This document shows positions 35,191 through 44,654 of a DNA stretch of 64,000 nucleotides, piece after piece (the stretch's first letter is position 1; the number at the start of each line of letters is the position of its first letter). Where the stretch lies: the NCBI GenBank assembly GCA_026707145.1, contig JAPOXK010000027.1:146244-210243 (forward strand). The letters run 5' to 3'. The translations under genes and the position numbers were made by a program. The stretch is from Chloroflexota bacterium (GTDB lineage Bacteria > Chloroflexota > Dehalococcoidia > Bin125). The notes beneath the pieces were generated by a model, which was not told the origin of the DNA, did not search any database, and saw only the letters and a program-made list of their open reading frames with translations.

Positions 35191-36202
35191 GCGCCGCCGC
35201 GATCCGGATCACTCCGTCCTCGCGATGCTCCTCGACCAGCCCTGCGACGATCAGAGCGTCGATCAGCCCGATGATCTCCGCCAGCGCCTGCCGGATCCGG
35301 CCGTCCGGCAGATGCGGGAAGAAGCGCTGAAGCGCCTCGTAGGGCGTCAGCGGTTCCCACTCGACCTCGCGCAAGATCCTGCCTTGCCGCTTGGCGCGCC
35401 GCGCCGCCGTCCGCTCGGCCGCGCCGGCGACGTCCGGCGTTGCCTCGCCGTGTCCCGGATACAGATGCGTCGCACCCAGTGATCGCACCCGCTGTAGCGA
35501 GCGCCCTTGCTCGGGCAGGCTCCGCATCCGTTCCTCGTAGCGGTGGTTGAAGAAGTGAATCCCGGGCGTTGATGTCGTCCGCGGCAGCAAGTGATCGCCG
35601 CTGAACAGGGCGCCGCTGGCTTCCTCGTAATAGACCGAGTCGCCGGGGGTATGGCCCGGCGTCGGCACGAAGCGCAACGCGCGCTCCCCCACCGATACCA
35701 CGTCCCCCGCCCGCAGCGTCCGGTCAGGACGAAACGGTGTCGCCCACAACATGCCCGGCCAGCGCTTGCTCGGCAGCTTTTCCGGAGGCGATCGCCGCCA
35801 GGCGGCCAGCTGCTCCGGATGAGGCGGGTAGTGCTGGCGCAGCACCGTCAGCCGCTCCTCCGGAACCCCGCACTCGGCCAGCAAGCGCAGCACCAGATCC
35901 GAGTCGTACCAGCCGACCGCCAACCCCGCCGCGAAACGCTCTACCTCATCCGCCGACCCGCACACCTCCGCGCCCAGCTCCTGCCACCGCGCAGCCAGCC
36001 CCGCGTGATCCACGTGCGCATGCGTGACCACGACCCGCCGCACTTGCTCGGGCCGGTAGCCGTATCCGTCGAGCTGCGTCACCAGCTCGTTCCACGAGCC
36101 GGGGTAGTCCGGCCCCGCGTCGACGAGCAACAGCCCCTCTTTGGAGGGCAGCGCGTAGATCCAGTTCGCACCCAACGCGATTGGGAGAGCGGTGGTTTGC
36201 AT
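35180..36202 (-). CDS. Metallo-β-lactamase-fold hydrolase
   Basis: A 340-residue MBL-fold protein with the binuclear metal motif THAHVDHAG, a later FVPTPGHTPGDS, SGDHLLP and LYPGHGE. The C-terminal 100 residues form a winged-helix-like tail (EWEPLTPYEALQRFFP, GRIRQALAEIIGLIDALIVAGLV), as in LACTB2/glyoxalase II-like MBL proteins. Substrate unknown; thioesters or phosphodiesters are typical. Start set at ATG 36202, where the fold begins (MQTTALPIALGANWIYAL); the frame is open further upstream without domain homology. Confidence 0.85.
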   Translation of the reverse strand: MQTTALPIALGANWIYALPSKEGLLLVDAGPDYPGSWNELVTQLDGYGYRPEQVRRVVVTHAHVDHAGLAARWQELGAEVCGSADEVERFAAGLAVGWYDSDLVLRLLAECGVPEERLTVLRQHYPPHPEQLAAWRRSPPEKLPSKRWPGMLWATPFRPDRTLRAGDVVSVGERALRFVPTPGHTPGDSVYYEEASGALFSGDHLLPRTTSTPGIHFFNHRYEERMRSLPEQGRSLQRVRSLGATHLYPGHGEATPDVAGAAERTAARRAKRQGRILREVEWEPLTPYEALQRFFPHLPDGRIRQALAEIIGLIDALIVAGLVEEHREDGVIRIAAAPSG

Positions 36203-36415
36203 GCCGTCTCTACTAGGAACGCCGCTGTCCGCGCCGCGCGGCGGATCGGCGCACGGAGGGCATTGGCGTCGGCAATGCCACCCCGCCGTGGTCAACGGTA
36301 CCATGCGTATCGCTGGCTCTGACCGTTCGGGGATCGTTCGCAGGGCGTGCAATGCCAGCGTGGCGCGATAACGGTATCCCGCGGCTCGACGCCGGGCCGC
36401 TCGCTCGGCGTGTGG

Positions 36416-37660
36416 CTAGCTCTTCGCGCGCAGCTCGCCCAGCGCTGCTCTGCGGATCAGCAGCAGCGCCGTCGTCACCGCCCGGCGTTTGATCGCCTCG
36501 CGGCTCTGGGCGAAGACGAATCCTCCGTGCCCCGACGCCTCCGGCGTCTCGATCGCGACCTCGATCGTCCCCACCGGCGCGCCATCGTGGGGTTCCGGGC
36601 CCGCCACGCCCGTGACCCCGACCCCCACGTCCGCGTCCAGCTCTGCGCGCGCCGCCGCCGCCATCGCGCGCGCCGTCGCCTCGCTCACTACTCCATGCGC
36701 CGCGATCACCTGGGCCGGCACCCCGTACTGCTGCTTCGCCTCGGCCGTATACGGCACCAGCCCGCCCCGGAAGTATGCGCTCGATCCAGGCACGTCCGTG
36801 ATCGCGCTGGCCAGCAACCCCCCCGTGCAAGACTCCATCACCGCGAGCGTGAGCCCTTTCTCCTTGAGCAGCGCGCCCGCGGCCTGCGCCAGGGTGTCGT
36901 CGTCCGCGCCCCACACCGCCGTTCCGAACAGCGCCCGCACCTCCGCTTCCACCGGTGCGATCAACCCCTGCGCCGCCGCCGTCGACGCTGCCTTGGCCGT
37001 CAGCCGCAGATGCACGCCGTCGCCTTTGGCGTACACGCCGATCGTCGGGTTGCGGCTCTCCAGCAGCGGCGCAACCGTCTCGTCCACGACCCCCTCCCCG
37101 ATCCCCACCGTCTTCAGCGTGCGACTGACGATCACCGTTCCCTCGCTGCGCTCGGCCAGCCGCGGGCGCACATCCCGCTCCCACATCCCGGACAGCTCCG
37201 CCGGCGGGCCGGGCATGGCCACTACGATCTTGCCGTCCCGCTCCACCCACCAGCCGGGCGCCGTCCCTCGTGGGTTGGGGATCGCCGTGGCCGACGGGAT
37301 CAGCATCGCCTGCTTCACGTTCCGCTCCGGCATCCTTAAGTTGCGGCTCGCGAAGAATTCGCGCAGCGTGCGCTCCAACCCCGCGTCGACGGACAGCTCC
37401 TCACCGAATACCGCCGCGATCGCGGCGCGAGTGATGTCGTCCTCGGTGGGCCCCAGTCCTCCCGTCACCAGCACCAGATCGGCCCGTGCCAGCGCCGCGG
37501 CGATGGTGTCGCGCAGGCGCGCCAAGTTATCGCCTGCTTGGTGCATGAAATAGAGATCGATGCCGAGCGCCGGGAGCCGCTGCGCCAAGTAACGCGCGTT
37601 CGTGTCCTGGATCTCGCCAAGCAGAATCTCGGTTCCGACCGACACGATCTCCGCGCGCAT
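36416..37660 (-). CDS. cinA: CinA: NMN deamidase / competence-damage protein
   Basis: A 414-residue protein with two domains. The N-terminal MoCF-like domain (IVSVGTEILLGEIQDTNARYL, LVTGGLGPTEDD, MPGPPAEL) carries ADP-ribose pyrophosphatase-type activity in homologues; the C-terminal PncC domain (ESCTGGLLASAITDVPGSSAYFRGG) deamidates nicotinamide mononucleotide in NAD recycling. Full length compared with known CinA. Upstream 36203-36415 holds no visible gene. Confidence 0.94.
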   Translation of the reverse strand: MRAEIVSVGTEILLGEIQDTNARYLAQRLPALGIDLYFMHQAGDNLARLRDTIAAALARADLVLVTGGLGPTEDDITRAAIAAVFGEELSVDAGLERTLREFFASRNLRMPERNVKQAMLIPSATAIPNPRGTAPGWWVERDGKIVVAMPGPPAELSGMWERDVRPRLAERSEGTVIVSRTLKTVGIGEGVVDETVAPLLESRNPTIGVYAKGDGVHLRLTAKAASTAAAQGLIAPVEAEVRALFGTAVWGADDDTLAQAAGALLKEKGLTLAVMESCTGGLLASAITDVPGSSAYFRGGLVPYTAEAKQQYGVPAQVIAAHGVVSEATARAMAAAARAELDADVGVGVTGVAGPEPHDGAPVGTIEVAIETPEASGHGGFVFAQSREAIKRRAVTTALLLIRRAALGELRAKS

Positions 37661-37685
37661 CGCATCTCCCTACTCGCCATGCAGC

Positions 37686-38429
37686 TTAGCCGCTGATGAT
37701 GACTTGTCCCTCCGCGTCGACCAGCGCCCGCGGCACGGCCCGCTCCACATCGAGCTTCGCAGCGTACGCCAAGTCCGCCGCGAATCCCCGCGCGCGCAGA
37801 TCGGCCGCGTGCGGCGACTCCTGAAACGCCGCCTTACTGTCTCCGTATGCGTGAAACACCCGGCGCGCGAGCCGCGCTCCCGCGTCGAGCGGGAGTGCCG
37901 GGTCGTGGGTGCACAGCCTATCCACCAGCGCTCCCGCCGTGTAGGTGTCCTCGACGGAGGCTGTCATTCCGCCCCCTTCCCCTCCGCACACGATCGCGAT
38001 CGCGGACTCGCCGGCAAGTCGGGTCGCGACCGCGCCGCGATTGCGCAGGCAGCAGGCCAGCGTCTGCCTCGCCGCTGCTGCCAACCGCAGCGCGGGAGTG
38101 CCGTTGGTGGTGGCCTGCACCATGTTCCACCCCGAGACATCCAGCGCTTCGAACTCCGTCGGCGAGTTGCCGAAATCGAACCCCTCCGGGCGCTCCCCTT
38201 CCACCTCGCCGCACAGCCGGCTGCCCTGCAAGCGCTCCGCCAGCGCACGCGCTGCCTCAATGCTTGGGCTGGCGTAGATCGCCGCCACCCCGCCCCGCAC
38301 TAACGTCGTCATCGTCGTGGTCGCCCGCAGCGTATCGATCAGCACCACCGTCCGCCCCGCGACCAGATGCGGTGCGGGTGGCGTCAAGTGCACGGCGACA
38401 GCTGCCCCGGCCGCCATTTCGCCGACCAT
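37686..38429 (-). CDS. 2-phosphosulfolactate phosphatase family protein (ComB-like)
   Basis: A 247-residue protein resembling ComB, which dephosphorylates 2-phosphosulfolactate in coenzyme M synthesis. Visible features: IDTLRATTTMTTLVRGGVAAIYA, GEVEGERPEGFDFGNSPTEF, TTNGTPAL and VCGGEGGGMTASVEDTYTAGA. No other coenzyme M gene is present nearby, and bacterial ComB-family members often have unknown roles. ATG 38429 is set by homology; the open frame continues far upstream. Divergent from pyrF, 81 bp apart. Confidence 0.83.
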   Translation of the reverse strand: MVGEMAAGAAVAVHLTPPAPHLVAGRTVVLIDTLRATTTMTTLVRGGVAAIYASPSIEAARALAERLQGSRLCGEVEGERPEGFDFGNSPTEFEALDVSGWNMVQATTNGTPALRLAAAARQTLACCLRNRGAVATRLAGESAIAIVCGGEGGGMTASVEDTYTAGALVDRLCTHDPALPLDAGARLARRVFHAYGDSKAAFQESPHAADLRARGFAADLAYAAKLDVERAVPRALVDAEGQVIISG

Positions 38430-38510
38430 ACTCGCGCTGCGCCGTCCGCGAAACGCCCCGCCCCGCGAGGCCGGTACGGCTGTGGAGAATCCGCCCGGTA
38501 AGATCACCGC

Positions 38511-39311
38511 ATGAGCTTCCGCGAAACCTTGGCCGCCGCCCGCACCACCAACCGCTCGCTGCTTTGCGTCGGCCTCGACCCCCGCCTTGGCCTTGACGAC
38601 GTGCTCCTCTTCAATCGCGCCATCATCGACGCGACGAGCGACCTCGTATGCGCCTACAAACCCAACGCGGCCTTCTATGAGGCATCCGGCTCCGAAGGCT
38701 GGCGCATCCTGCGCCAGACCATCGCGGCAGTGCCGGATGCCATTCCCGTCATCCTTGACGGGAAGCGCGGCGATATCCCCAATAGCGCCGCCGCGTACGC
38801 CGCCGCCGCCTTCGACGAGCTTGGTGCGGATGCGATCACGGTCAGCCCCTATATGGGCGGCGACGCGCTGCGTCCCTTTCTCGCTCGCCCGGACCGCGCC
38901 GCCTTCGTACTCTGTCGCACCTCCAATCCTGGCGCCGCCGATCTGCAGGATCTCGACGTGGGCGGAGAGCCGCTCTACCTGCGTGTTGCGCAGCTCGCGA
39001 TGGAATGGGGCGCCGAACACGGCAACAGCGGCCTCGTTGTCGGCGCCGCCGACCCTGCGGCGCTGCGAGCCGTGCGCGCGCGCTGTCCCACCCTGCCCAT
39101 CCTCGTCCCCGGCATCGGCGCGCAGGGCGGCGACCTCGAAGCGTCCCTCGCGGCTGGCCTCGACGCCGGGGGCGCGGGGCTCCTCATTACGGCCTCCCGA
39201 TCCGTCCTCTACGCTTCGCAGGGTCCCGATTTTGCGGATGCTGCGCGGGCGGCGGCGATGCGCCTGCGCGACGCGATCAACGCAGCGCTTCCCCCGTTCG
39301 ATCCCCCATGA
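38511..39311 (+). CDS. pyrF: Orotidine 5'-phosphate decarboxylase
   Basis: A 266-residue OMP decarboxylase of the longer bacterial type, catalysing the last step of UMP synthesis. Signature residues: CVGLDPRLG, YKPNAAFYEASGSEG, the catalytic LDGKRGDI loop, SPYMGGDALRPFL and VPGIGAQGGD. No other pyr gene is in the window. ATGA overlap with the following MFS gene makes the two translationally coupled although functionally unrelated. Confidence 0.95.
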   Translation: MSFRETLAAARTTNRSLLCVGLDPRLGLDDVLLFNRAIIDATSDLVCAYKPNAAFYEASGSEGWRILRQTIAAVPDAIPVILDGKRGDIPNSAAAYAAAAFDELGADAITVSPYMGGDALRPFLARPDRAAFVLCRTSNPGAADLQDLDVGGEPLYLRVAQLAMEWGAEHGNSGLVVGAADPAALRAVRARCPTLPILVPGIGAQGGDLEASLAAGLDAGGAGLLITASRSVLYASQGPDFADAARAAAMRLRDAINAALPPFDPP

Positions 39312-40684
39312 TGCAGTTCGCGACCGGCGCGGCCCCCGAGGGCGATCCGGGCGCCGAAGCTTCGGAATCCGCACACTCGCCCGTCTACCTGAACCGCGAT
39401 TTCCGTGTCCTCTGGCTCGCCCGCACCCTCGGCCAGATCGCTTCCAACACCGCTCAGTTCGGCTCGCTCATCGCCATCGCCCAGCTCACCAGCTCGGGCC
39501 TCGAGATCAGCCTCCTCGTGCTCCTGTGGGTCCTCCCCTCCGCCGTCCTCGGCGTGGTTGCGGGCTCCGTGATCGATGCCGTTCCCAAGCGCTGGACGCT
39601 CCTCGCCGCCAATGCCCTGCGTGCCGGCGTCTGCTTTGTGTTCGTTCTCAGCACGCAAGGCGTCGTCGAGATCTACTTCTTGGCGGCCCTGCTTGCGATG
39701 CTCGCCCCCTTCGTCGGCCCGGCTGAGTCCGCGCTCGTTCCCACGCTCGTCGGGAAGGCCGAGCTCACCAGCGCCAACGCCTTCCTCAACCTCATGCGCT
39801 ACCTTGCGCAGATCGCGGGGCTTGCGATCCTCGCTCCGCTGCTCGCCGAGCTCGCTGGCATTGGTGCGCTCTTTGTGGTCACCGCCATCTTCTTCTCCGC
39901 GGCCGCCATCTACGCCGCCGTGATCCCCGGCGGTTCCGGGAGGCTCGCCCCTCGCTTCCCGGACGAAGCCTCACGCTGGGGCAAGCAGGCCTTTCTCGAA
40001 GCGCTCGATTTCCTCAAGCAGGACCGCATCGTCTTTCGCGCCGCCGTCCAGCTCACCCTCCTCGCCGCTACCATTCCCTTGCTCGCCGCGCTGATGCCCG
40101 TCTACTTGCAGGAGGTGCTGGGCCAAGAGGTGAGCGACCTTCCGATCGTGCTCTTGCCCGGCGTGATCGGCATGCTCGTCGGGCTGCGCCTCGTTTCCTC
40201 CCTCGCCCGCCGCCGTGACGCCGCTTGGCTGGGCACGGCCGGCATCGTTGGCTTCATCGCCGCTCTCTTGCTGCTCGCCTTTATCGACGGCGTCGATGCC
40301 ACGATCGGGGCTCTCTTCAGCTTCAGCGACCAGGGTCTCGGCCCGCTCCCCGACATCAGCGCCAAGTCGCAGATGGTGATGCTGATCGCCTTCCCACTGG
40401 GATTTGCCCTCTCGGTCGTCAATGTCGCCGCCAACGTCGTTCTCAATGAACGGGTGCCCTTGCTCATGCAGGGGCGTATCTTCTCCGTCCAGAGCTTGAT
40501 GTCCAGCCTCGCCTCCATCGGTCCGCTCCTCGTGGGAGGGGCGTTGGCCGAAGTCGTGGACGTGCGCATCGTCCTTGCCTTGGCGCCGTTGCTGTTGGTC
40601 TACGCCTGGGCCTACGCCCAATGGGGCAAAGCCGATCCCTTGAATCTCACGCGACGCTTGCGCCGCGTTCGCTCCGTGCCGTGA
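39308..40684 (+). CDS. Major facilitator superfamily transporter
   Basis: A 458-residue, 10-12-helix MFS protein of the enterobactin-exporter/drug efflux type. The first helix follows LNRDFRVLWLARTLGQIASNTAQFG, a motif-A-like loop occurs at DAVPKRWTLLAANALRAG, and LNERVPLLMQGRIFSVQSLMSSLASIGPLLVG is the typical late loop. ATG 39308 overlaps the pyrF stop (ATGA). Substrate unknown. The downstream gene encodes a paralogue, so the two could act as a pair or arose by duplication. Confidence 0.88.
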   Translation: MMQFATGAAPEGDPGAEASESAHSPVYLNRDFRVLWLARTLGQIASNTAQFGSLIAIAQLTSSGLEISLLVLLWVLPSAVLGVVAGSVIDAVPKRWTLLAANALRAGVCFVFVLSTQGVVEIYFLAALLAMLAPFVGPAESALVPTLVGKAELTSANAFLNLMRYLAQIAGLAILAPLLAELAGIGALFVVTAIFFSAAAIYAAVIPGGSGRLAPRFPDEASRWGKQAFLEALDFLKQDRIVFRAAVQLTLLAATIPLLAALMPVYLQEVLGQEVSDLPIVLLPGVIGMLVGLRLVSSLARRRDAAWLGTAGIVGFIAALLLLAFIDGVDATIGALFSFSDQGLGPLPDISAKSQMVMLIAFPLGFALSVVNVAANVVLNERVPLLMQGRIFSVQSLMSSLASIGPLLVGGALAEVVDVRIVLALAPLLLVYAWAYAQWGKADPLNLTRRLRRVRSVP

Positions 40685-42108
40685 GCGCGCACAAGCCCGC
40701 GCCGGACGGGCCGCCGCCCGCCCCTTCTCGGCCGGGGCGGCTGGGCCTGCTCGCTTGGATCTTCCACACGACCGCCCGCTCCGAAGCGCCGGTGGACGGT
40801 CCTCTCTTTCGTAACGATCGCTTCGTCTCGCTGTGGGCCGCTCAGGGTATCGCTCAGACCACCAACACGGCGCTGCAGTTCGTTCTCCTCATCCTGATCG
40901 TCGAAAAAACCGGCAGCAGCTTGGCGGGTTCCGGCCTGATCATCGCTCTCGCCGCCCCGCCCGTCGTTTTCGGCTTGGTCTCCGGCGTCCTCGTGGACCG
41001 GTGGAACAAGCGCACGGTCATGATCATCACCAACGCCTTGCGTGCCGCGCTGACCGTGCTCCTTCTCTTCGCCGACAATTCCCTCCTCGCCATCTACGCC
41101 ATCACTTTCCTGACCGCGACCATGGGTCAGTTCTTTCTTCCGGCGGCCACCGCCGCCGTGCCCAGCTTCGTGGCTCGCCGCCAATTGCTCGCCGCCAACT
41201 CGGCCTTCATCGTCACGCTCACCTTCTCCCAACTGGTCGGCATGGTCTTCCTGGCCCCGGTGATGCTCAAAGCGCTCGGCTTCGACGGCTCCTATATCCT
41301 CGCCGCCGCCCTCATCCTGCTCACCGTTCCCCTGATCGGTCGTCTGCCCGGTCTCCCCTCCCTCGGCGATTACGCCAGCGAAACCTGGCGCGACCGCCTC
41401 GCGACCGTCCCCCGCGAGCTCACCGCTGCCTGGCACGCCGTCCGCTCCGATCGCCTCACCACCCTCGCGCTCATCCAACTTGCCAGTGGCGGCATGCTGC
41501 TCTTCCTCTTCGCTCTCCTCGTGCCGCGCTTCGTCCAAGAGATCCTGGCGATCGACGCCGACAACTCCGTCTTCATCTTCTGGCCCACCGGCATCGGCGC
41601 CCTGCTCGCGTTGCGCATGCTTCCCTGGCTGGGCCGCCGCTTCACCGGCAACGGCATCGTCACGGTCGCGCTCTTCGGCCTCACCGTGGTCATCGCGGCC
41701 ATGGGCGGCATCAACTTCTTCGTCGACTTCCTGCAAGACCGGCAACCCTTCGGCCTCCTCGGCCCCGACCAGGTCGGCGGCGTCTCCCTCCTCGTTTTCG
41801 TCACGCTGCTCTTTGCCTTCCCCCTCGGCGTTTGCTACGGCCTGGTCAACGCGCCCGCCCAGACCGAGCTGCACGAGCGCGCCCCCGCCGAAATGCGCGG
41901 CCGCATCTTCGCGGCCCAGCTGATGCTGGCCAACGGGGTCTCCATGGTGGTTCTCCTCGTCGTCGGCGGGATCGCCGACGCCATCGGCATGGAGCGGGTG
42001 CTCTTCGTCGTCGCTGGGATCACGCTCTTTCTCGCGCTGGTGAGCGTGCAGATGCGGCGCCTGGCCGCCCGCCAAACGGCTCCCCCGGCCCCGCCCGCGC
42101 CCCCGTAG
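40681..42108 (+). CDS. Major facilitator superfamily transporter (paralogue)
   Basis: A 475-residue MFS protein of the same subfamily as its upstream neighbour: FRNDRFVSLWAAQGIAQTTNTALQF, DRWNKRTVMIITNALRAAL, and the late loop ELHERAPAEMRGRIFAAQLMLANG. It has a longer Pro-rich N-terminus and a Pro/Ala tail. The GTG start overlaps the previous stop (GTGA). Likely a tandem-duplicate exporter; heterodimer action is possible but not shown. Confidence 0.88.
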   Translation: MSAHKPAPDGPPPAPSRPGRLGLLAWIFHTTARSEAPVDGPLFRNDRFVSLWAAQGIAQTTNTALQFVLLILIVEKTGSSLAGSGLIIALAAPPVVFGLVSGVLVDRWNKRTVMIITNALRAALTVLLLFADNSLLAIYAITFLTATMGQFFLPAATAAVPSFVARRQLLAANSAFIVTLTFSQLVGMVFLAPVMLKALGFDGSYILAAALILLTVPLIGRLPGLPSLGDYASETWRDRLATVPRELTAAWHAVRSDRLTTLALIQLASGGMLLFLFALLVPRFVQEILAIDADNSVFIFWPTGIGALLALRMLPWLGRRFTGNGIVTVALFGLTVVIAAMGGINFFVDFLQDRQPFGLLGPDQVGGVSLLVFVTLLFAFPLGVCYGLVNAPAQTELHERAPAEMRGRIFAAQLMLANGVSMVVLLVVGGIADAIGMERVLFVVAGITLFLALVSVQMRRLAARQTAPPAPPAPP

Positions 42109-42123
42109 CTGCCCGCCCCTTCA

Positions 42124-42153
42124 TTGACATGTTTTTTTAAGCGGTCCTATGCT
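42124..42153 (+). promoter_or_regulatory. σ70-like promoter upstream of bifunctional nuclease gene
   Basis: A perfect TTGACA (42124-42129) and TATGCT (42148-42153) are 18 bp apart with an AT-rich spacer containing seven T residues, unusual in this GC-rich sequence. Transcription would begin near 42160, some 39 bases before ATG 42199, and may run on into the atp genes. Confidence 0.6.
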
Positions 42154-42198
42154 CGACGCGCTGGCTCACCGCACTCCTTGTCCTCTCGCGAGGCGGCG

Positions 42199-42738
42199 AT
42201 GATCGAACTCCGGATCGAAAGCATTCGCGTCTCCCTGATGAACTATCAGCGGGTCGTCGTGCTCAAAGAGAAAGGAGCAGAGCGCTTCCTCCCGATCTGG
42301 ATCGGCGCCGCCGAGGCAGACGCCATCGCTGTTCGCCTCCAAGACGTCAGCGTCGCCCGCCCCATGACGCACGATCTCTTCTCCAACGCGCTCAAGGAAT
42401 TCGGCGCCTCGGTCCGGCGCGTCGTTGTCAACGACCTGAACAACGACACCTTCTACGCTCGCATTCATATTCAGGTCAACGGCCGTTCCTTCGAGATCGA
42501 CTCCCGTCCCAGCGACGCCCTCGCCCTCGCCGTCCGCGCCGCTGCCCCGATCTTTGCCGAGGAAGCCGTGCTCGAAAAAGCTGGCGTGGTCATGGATAAA
42601 GAGGGCGAGGTGGCCGCCGCCACTCAGGCGGGCGAGCGCCCCCCTCCGACTCCCGTCAAGGAAGAGGACCTGGAGAAGATGTCTGCCTTCCGCGACTTTA
42701 TCGAAAGCCTTGATCTCGACGACTTCGACAAGCGCTGA
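42199..42738 (+). CDS. Bifunctional nuclease family protein (DUF151/BFN)
   Basis: A 179-residue protein. The BFN domain covers about residues 1-130 (IESIRVSLMNYQRVVVLKEKGAERFLPIWIGAAEADAI, ARPMTHDL, DLNNDTFYARIHI, DSRPSDALALAVRAAAPIFA), followed by a charged tail. Plant and Thermotoga members bind or cleave nucleic acid; the bacterial role is unsettled. ATG 42199 is chosen because the domain begins there; it has GCGAGGCGG upstream and lies downstream of a good promoter. Confidence 0.87.
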   Translation: MIELRIESIRVSLMNYQRVVVLKEKGAERFLPIWIGAAEADAIAVRLQDVSVARPMTHDLFSNALKEFGASVRRVVVNDLNNDTFYARIHIQVNGRSFEIDSRPSDALALAVRAAAPIFAEEAVLEKAGVVMDKEGEVAAATQAGERPPPTPVKEEDLEKMSAFRDFIESLDLDDFDKR

Positions 42739-42851
42739 CTCGCGGGGGGTGCGGGCGCCGCTTCATTGCTCCACCCGATCGCGCGTGATAGGCTCCCTCC
42801 GGTTTAGCGGGGGTCGCGGCGATACGTAATCTTCCGCCGGCCTTTCAGCTT

Positions 42852-43043
42852 GTGGGGATCGGCTGGTACTTTGCCACCTGTATCGTCCTCGGCACGTTGG
42901 GCGGACTCTGGCTCGACGGCCAAGTCGACGCAAAACCATTATTCACGCTTCTCGGTATCCTCCTGGGGATGATCGTGGCGGCTTGGGGCGCCTATCGCAT
43001 GCTGAAGAACGTCATGTCTCCCCCCGGCAGCGGCCGGCCGTGA
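42852..43043 (+). CDS. ATP synthase accessory protein, AtpZ/AtpI-like
   Basis: A small two-helix membrane protein of at least 63 residues with the AtpZ/AtpI pattern: first helix, G-x-x-LGGLWLDGQVDAKPLFTLLGILLGM, second helix, then RMLKN. Such proteins precede the atp genes in many bacteria and aid c-ring assembly or ion supply. GTG 42852 begins right at the first helix; about 17 codons upstream stay in frame after a TAG (ending PPAFQL) but hold no standard start, so the true N-terminus may be longer with a non-standard start. Confidence 0.77.
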   Translation: MGIGWYFATCIVLGTLGGLWLDGQVDAKPLFTLLGILLGMIVAAWGAYRMLKNVMSPPGSGRP

Positions 43044-43070
43044 CGCTCTGGCGCGCTTTGGAGGTCTCGC

Positions 43071-44600
43071 GTGCTGAGTAAGCGCAACGGGTACCTGCTC
43101 CTCTCCCTGATTATCCTTGTCGTCGGCTTCGCTTTCCTCAAAGCGCCCACTCCGCACATCGCCATCGCCGCCGAGGAGATCGTGGACCTCGGGGGCTACA
43201 GCATCACCAACACGATCCTCTCTGCTTGGGTCGTCATCATCTTGATGGCCATCCCCACGCTCCTGCTCTACCGGCGCCTGCGCCGTGTGGAGAGCGCGCT
43301 CGTTCCGCGCGGGTTTCAGAATCTCCTAGAAGCCCTCATTGAGGCCTTCTACAACATCGTCGAGCTCGTTGCGGGCGAGAAGAACGCCCGCCGCTTCTTC
43401 CCGGTCGTCGCCTCGATCTTCCTCTTCCTCCTCATCGGCAACTGGTTCGGCCTCTTTCCCTGGAACAACGTCATCGGCGTCACCGAGGACGAACGCGCCT
43501 TGTGGCTCGAAGAGCTAGAGGAGAATGCCGAAGAGCTGTTCCACGAGATCCATCAAGGGCACGAGCAGGTCATCTCCATCGCGGCCTTAAATCAAGCCTT
43601 CGCCAACGTCGCGACCGAACCCATCCCCGTCGAGGCGAGTCACCAGGCCGAGGCGGACCAACACATCGCCGCGCTCCTCACGGGGGAGGTCGGCTCCCAG
43701 GACGCCGCCGTCCGTGCCCAGTTCGCGGATCATCCCATCCCCGCCGATACCACCCCCGCCGACTTGGAGCATGCCATTGAAGAGCGGCTCCTCGCCGCCG
43801 GCCTCCCAGAGGCCGCGATCGAGCACTACCTCGTCTTCAACTTGCCGCTCGCCGTCACCGATGTCGGCGACACTGAGCTCAACGGCGCCATCCTCAACGC
43901 GGGCGGCGTCGATATCATTCCTCTTCGCGCCAAGGATTTTGAATTCGACCCCTTCGTCGATCCCATCGTCGCCGACGTGGGCGGCTACAGCGACGCCCGT
44001 ATCTTCACGCCCACACACGAGACCAGCACAGAGAATCGCCCCGCTGCCGCCGGCGAGATCACCCTTCCCATCACCGTCAACACCGCCCATGTCGGCGTCG
44101 TGCTCAAGCGTGCCCAAGAGGGCCTGGAAGACGGCGAAGGCATTGGCCTGATCTTTCCCTTCTTCCGATCGATCGCCACGGACATCAACCTGCCGTTGGC
44201 CATCGCCCTGTGGGCCTTTATCTGGGTGCAGTGGTGGGGGATCCGATCCCTCGGTCTCGGCACCAATTTCGGGCGCTTCATCGGCGTCGGGGACGCCGCT
44301 CTCGTCAAGGGCCCCGTCGGTCTGATGGTGGGGATCCTGGAGATCATCTCCGAGGTCGCCCGCATCGTTTCCTTCACCTTCCGACTCTTCGGCAATATCT
44401 TCGCGGGCGAAATCCTGCTATTCATGGCGGCGTTCCTGGTCCCCTTCCTGGTGGCCACGGTGTTCTACGGCTTGGAAGTCTTCGTGAGCGTCATCCAAGC
44501 GTTTGTCTTCGCCATGCTCACGCTCGTCTTCGCGGTCACCGCCGTTTCCCACGGCGCCCACGACGACGAAGAGCACGAAAGGGAGTCCGCCGCCCATTGA
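43071..44600 (+). CDS. atpB: F0F1 ATP synthase subunit a with a large insertion
   Basis: A 509-residue subunit a; the usual length is about 230-300. N-terminal and first membrane helices, PRGFQNLLEALIEAFYNIVE and LLIGNWFGLFPW (ending near 131) are normal. From about 135 to 358 an acidic, soluble-looking insertion intervenes, rich in Glu/Ala. The normal course resumes at FPFFRSIATDINLPLAIALW and the core ISEVARIVSFTFRLFGNIFAGEILL, with the essential proton-channel Arg at 438. The insertion would face the outside of the membrane between early helices (inference). GTG start with GGAGG eight bases upstream. Confidence 0.93.
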   Translation: MLSKRNGYLLLSLIILVVGFAFLKAPTPHIAIAAEEIVDLGGYSITNTILSAWVVIILMAIPTLLLYRRLRRVESALVPRGFQNLLEALIEAFYNIVELVAGEKNARRFFPVVASIFLFLLIGNWFGLFPWNNVIGVTEDERALWLEELEENAEELFHEIHQGHEQVISIAALNQAFANVATEPIPVEASHQAEADQHIAALLTGEVGSQDAAVRAQFADHPIPADTTPADLEHAIEERLLAAGLPEAAIEHYLVFNLPLAVTDVGDTELNGAILNAGGVDIIPLRAKDFEFDPFVDPIVADVGGYSDARIFTPTHETSTENRPAAAGEITLPITVNTAHVGVVLKRAQEGLEDGEGIGLIFPFFRSIATDINLPLAIALWAFIWVQWWGIRSLGLGTNFGRFIGVGDAALVKGPVGLMVGILEIISEVARIVSFTFRLFGNIFAGEILLFMAAFLVPFLVATVFYGLEVFVSVIQAFVFAMLTLVFAVTAVSHGAHDDEEHERESAAH

Positions 44601-44654
44601 GCGGCTCAATCATTCGAGGCAAGTGCGGTCAAATGACCGCTGGCGGAGGAAGGT

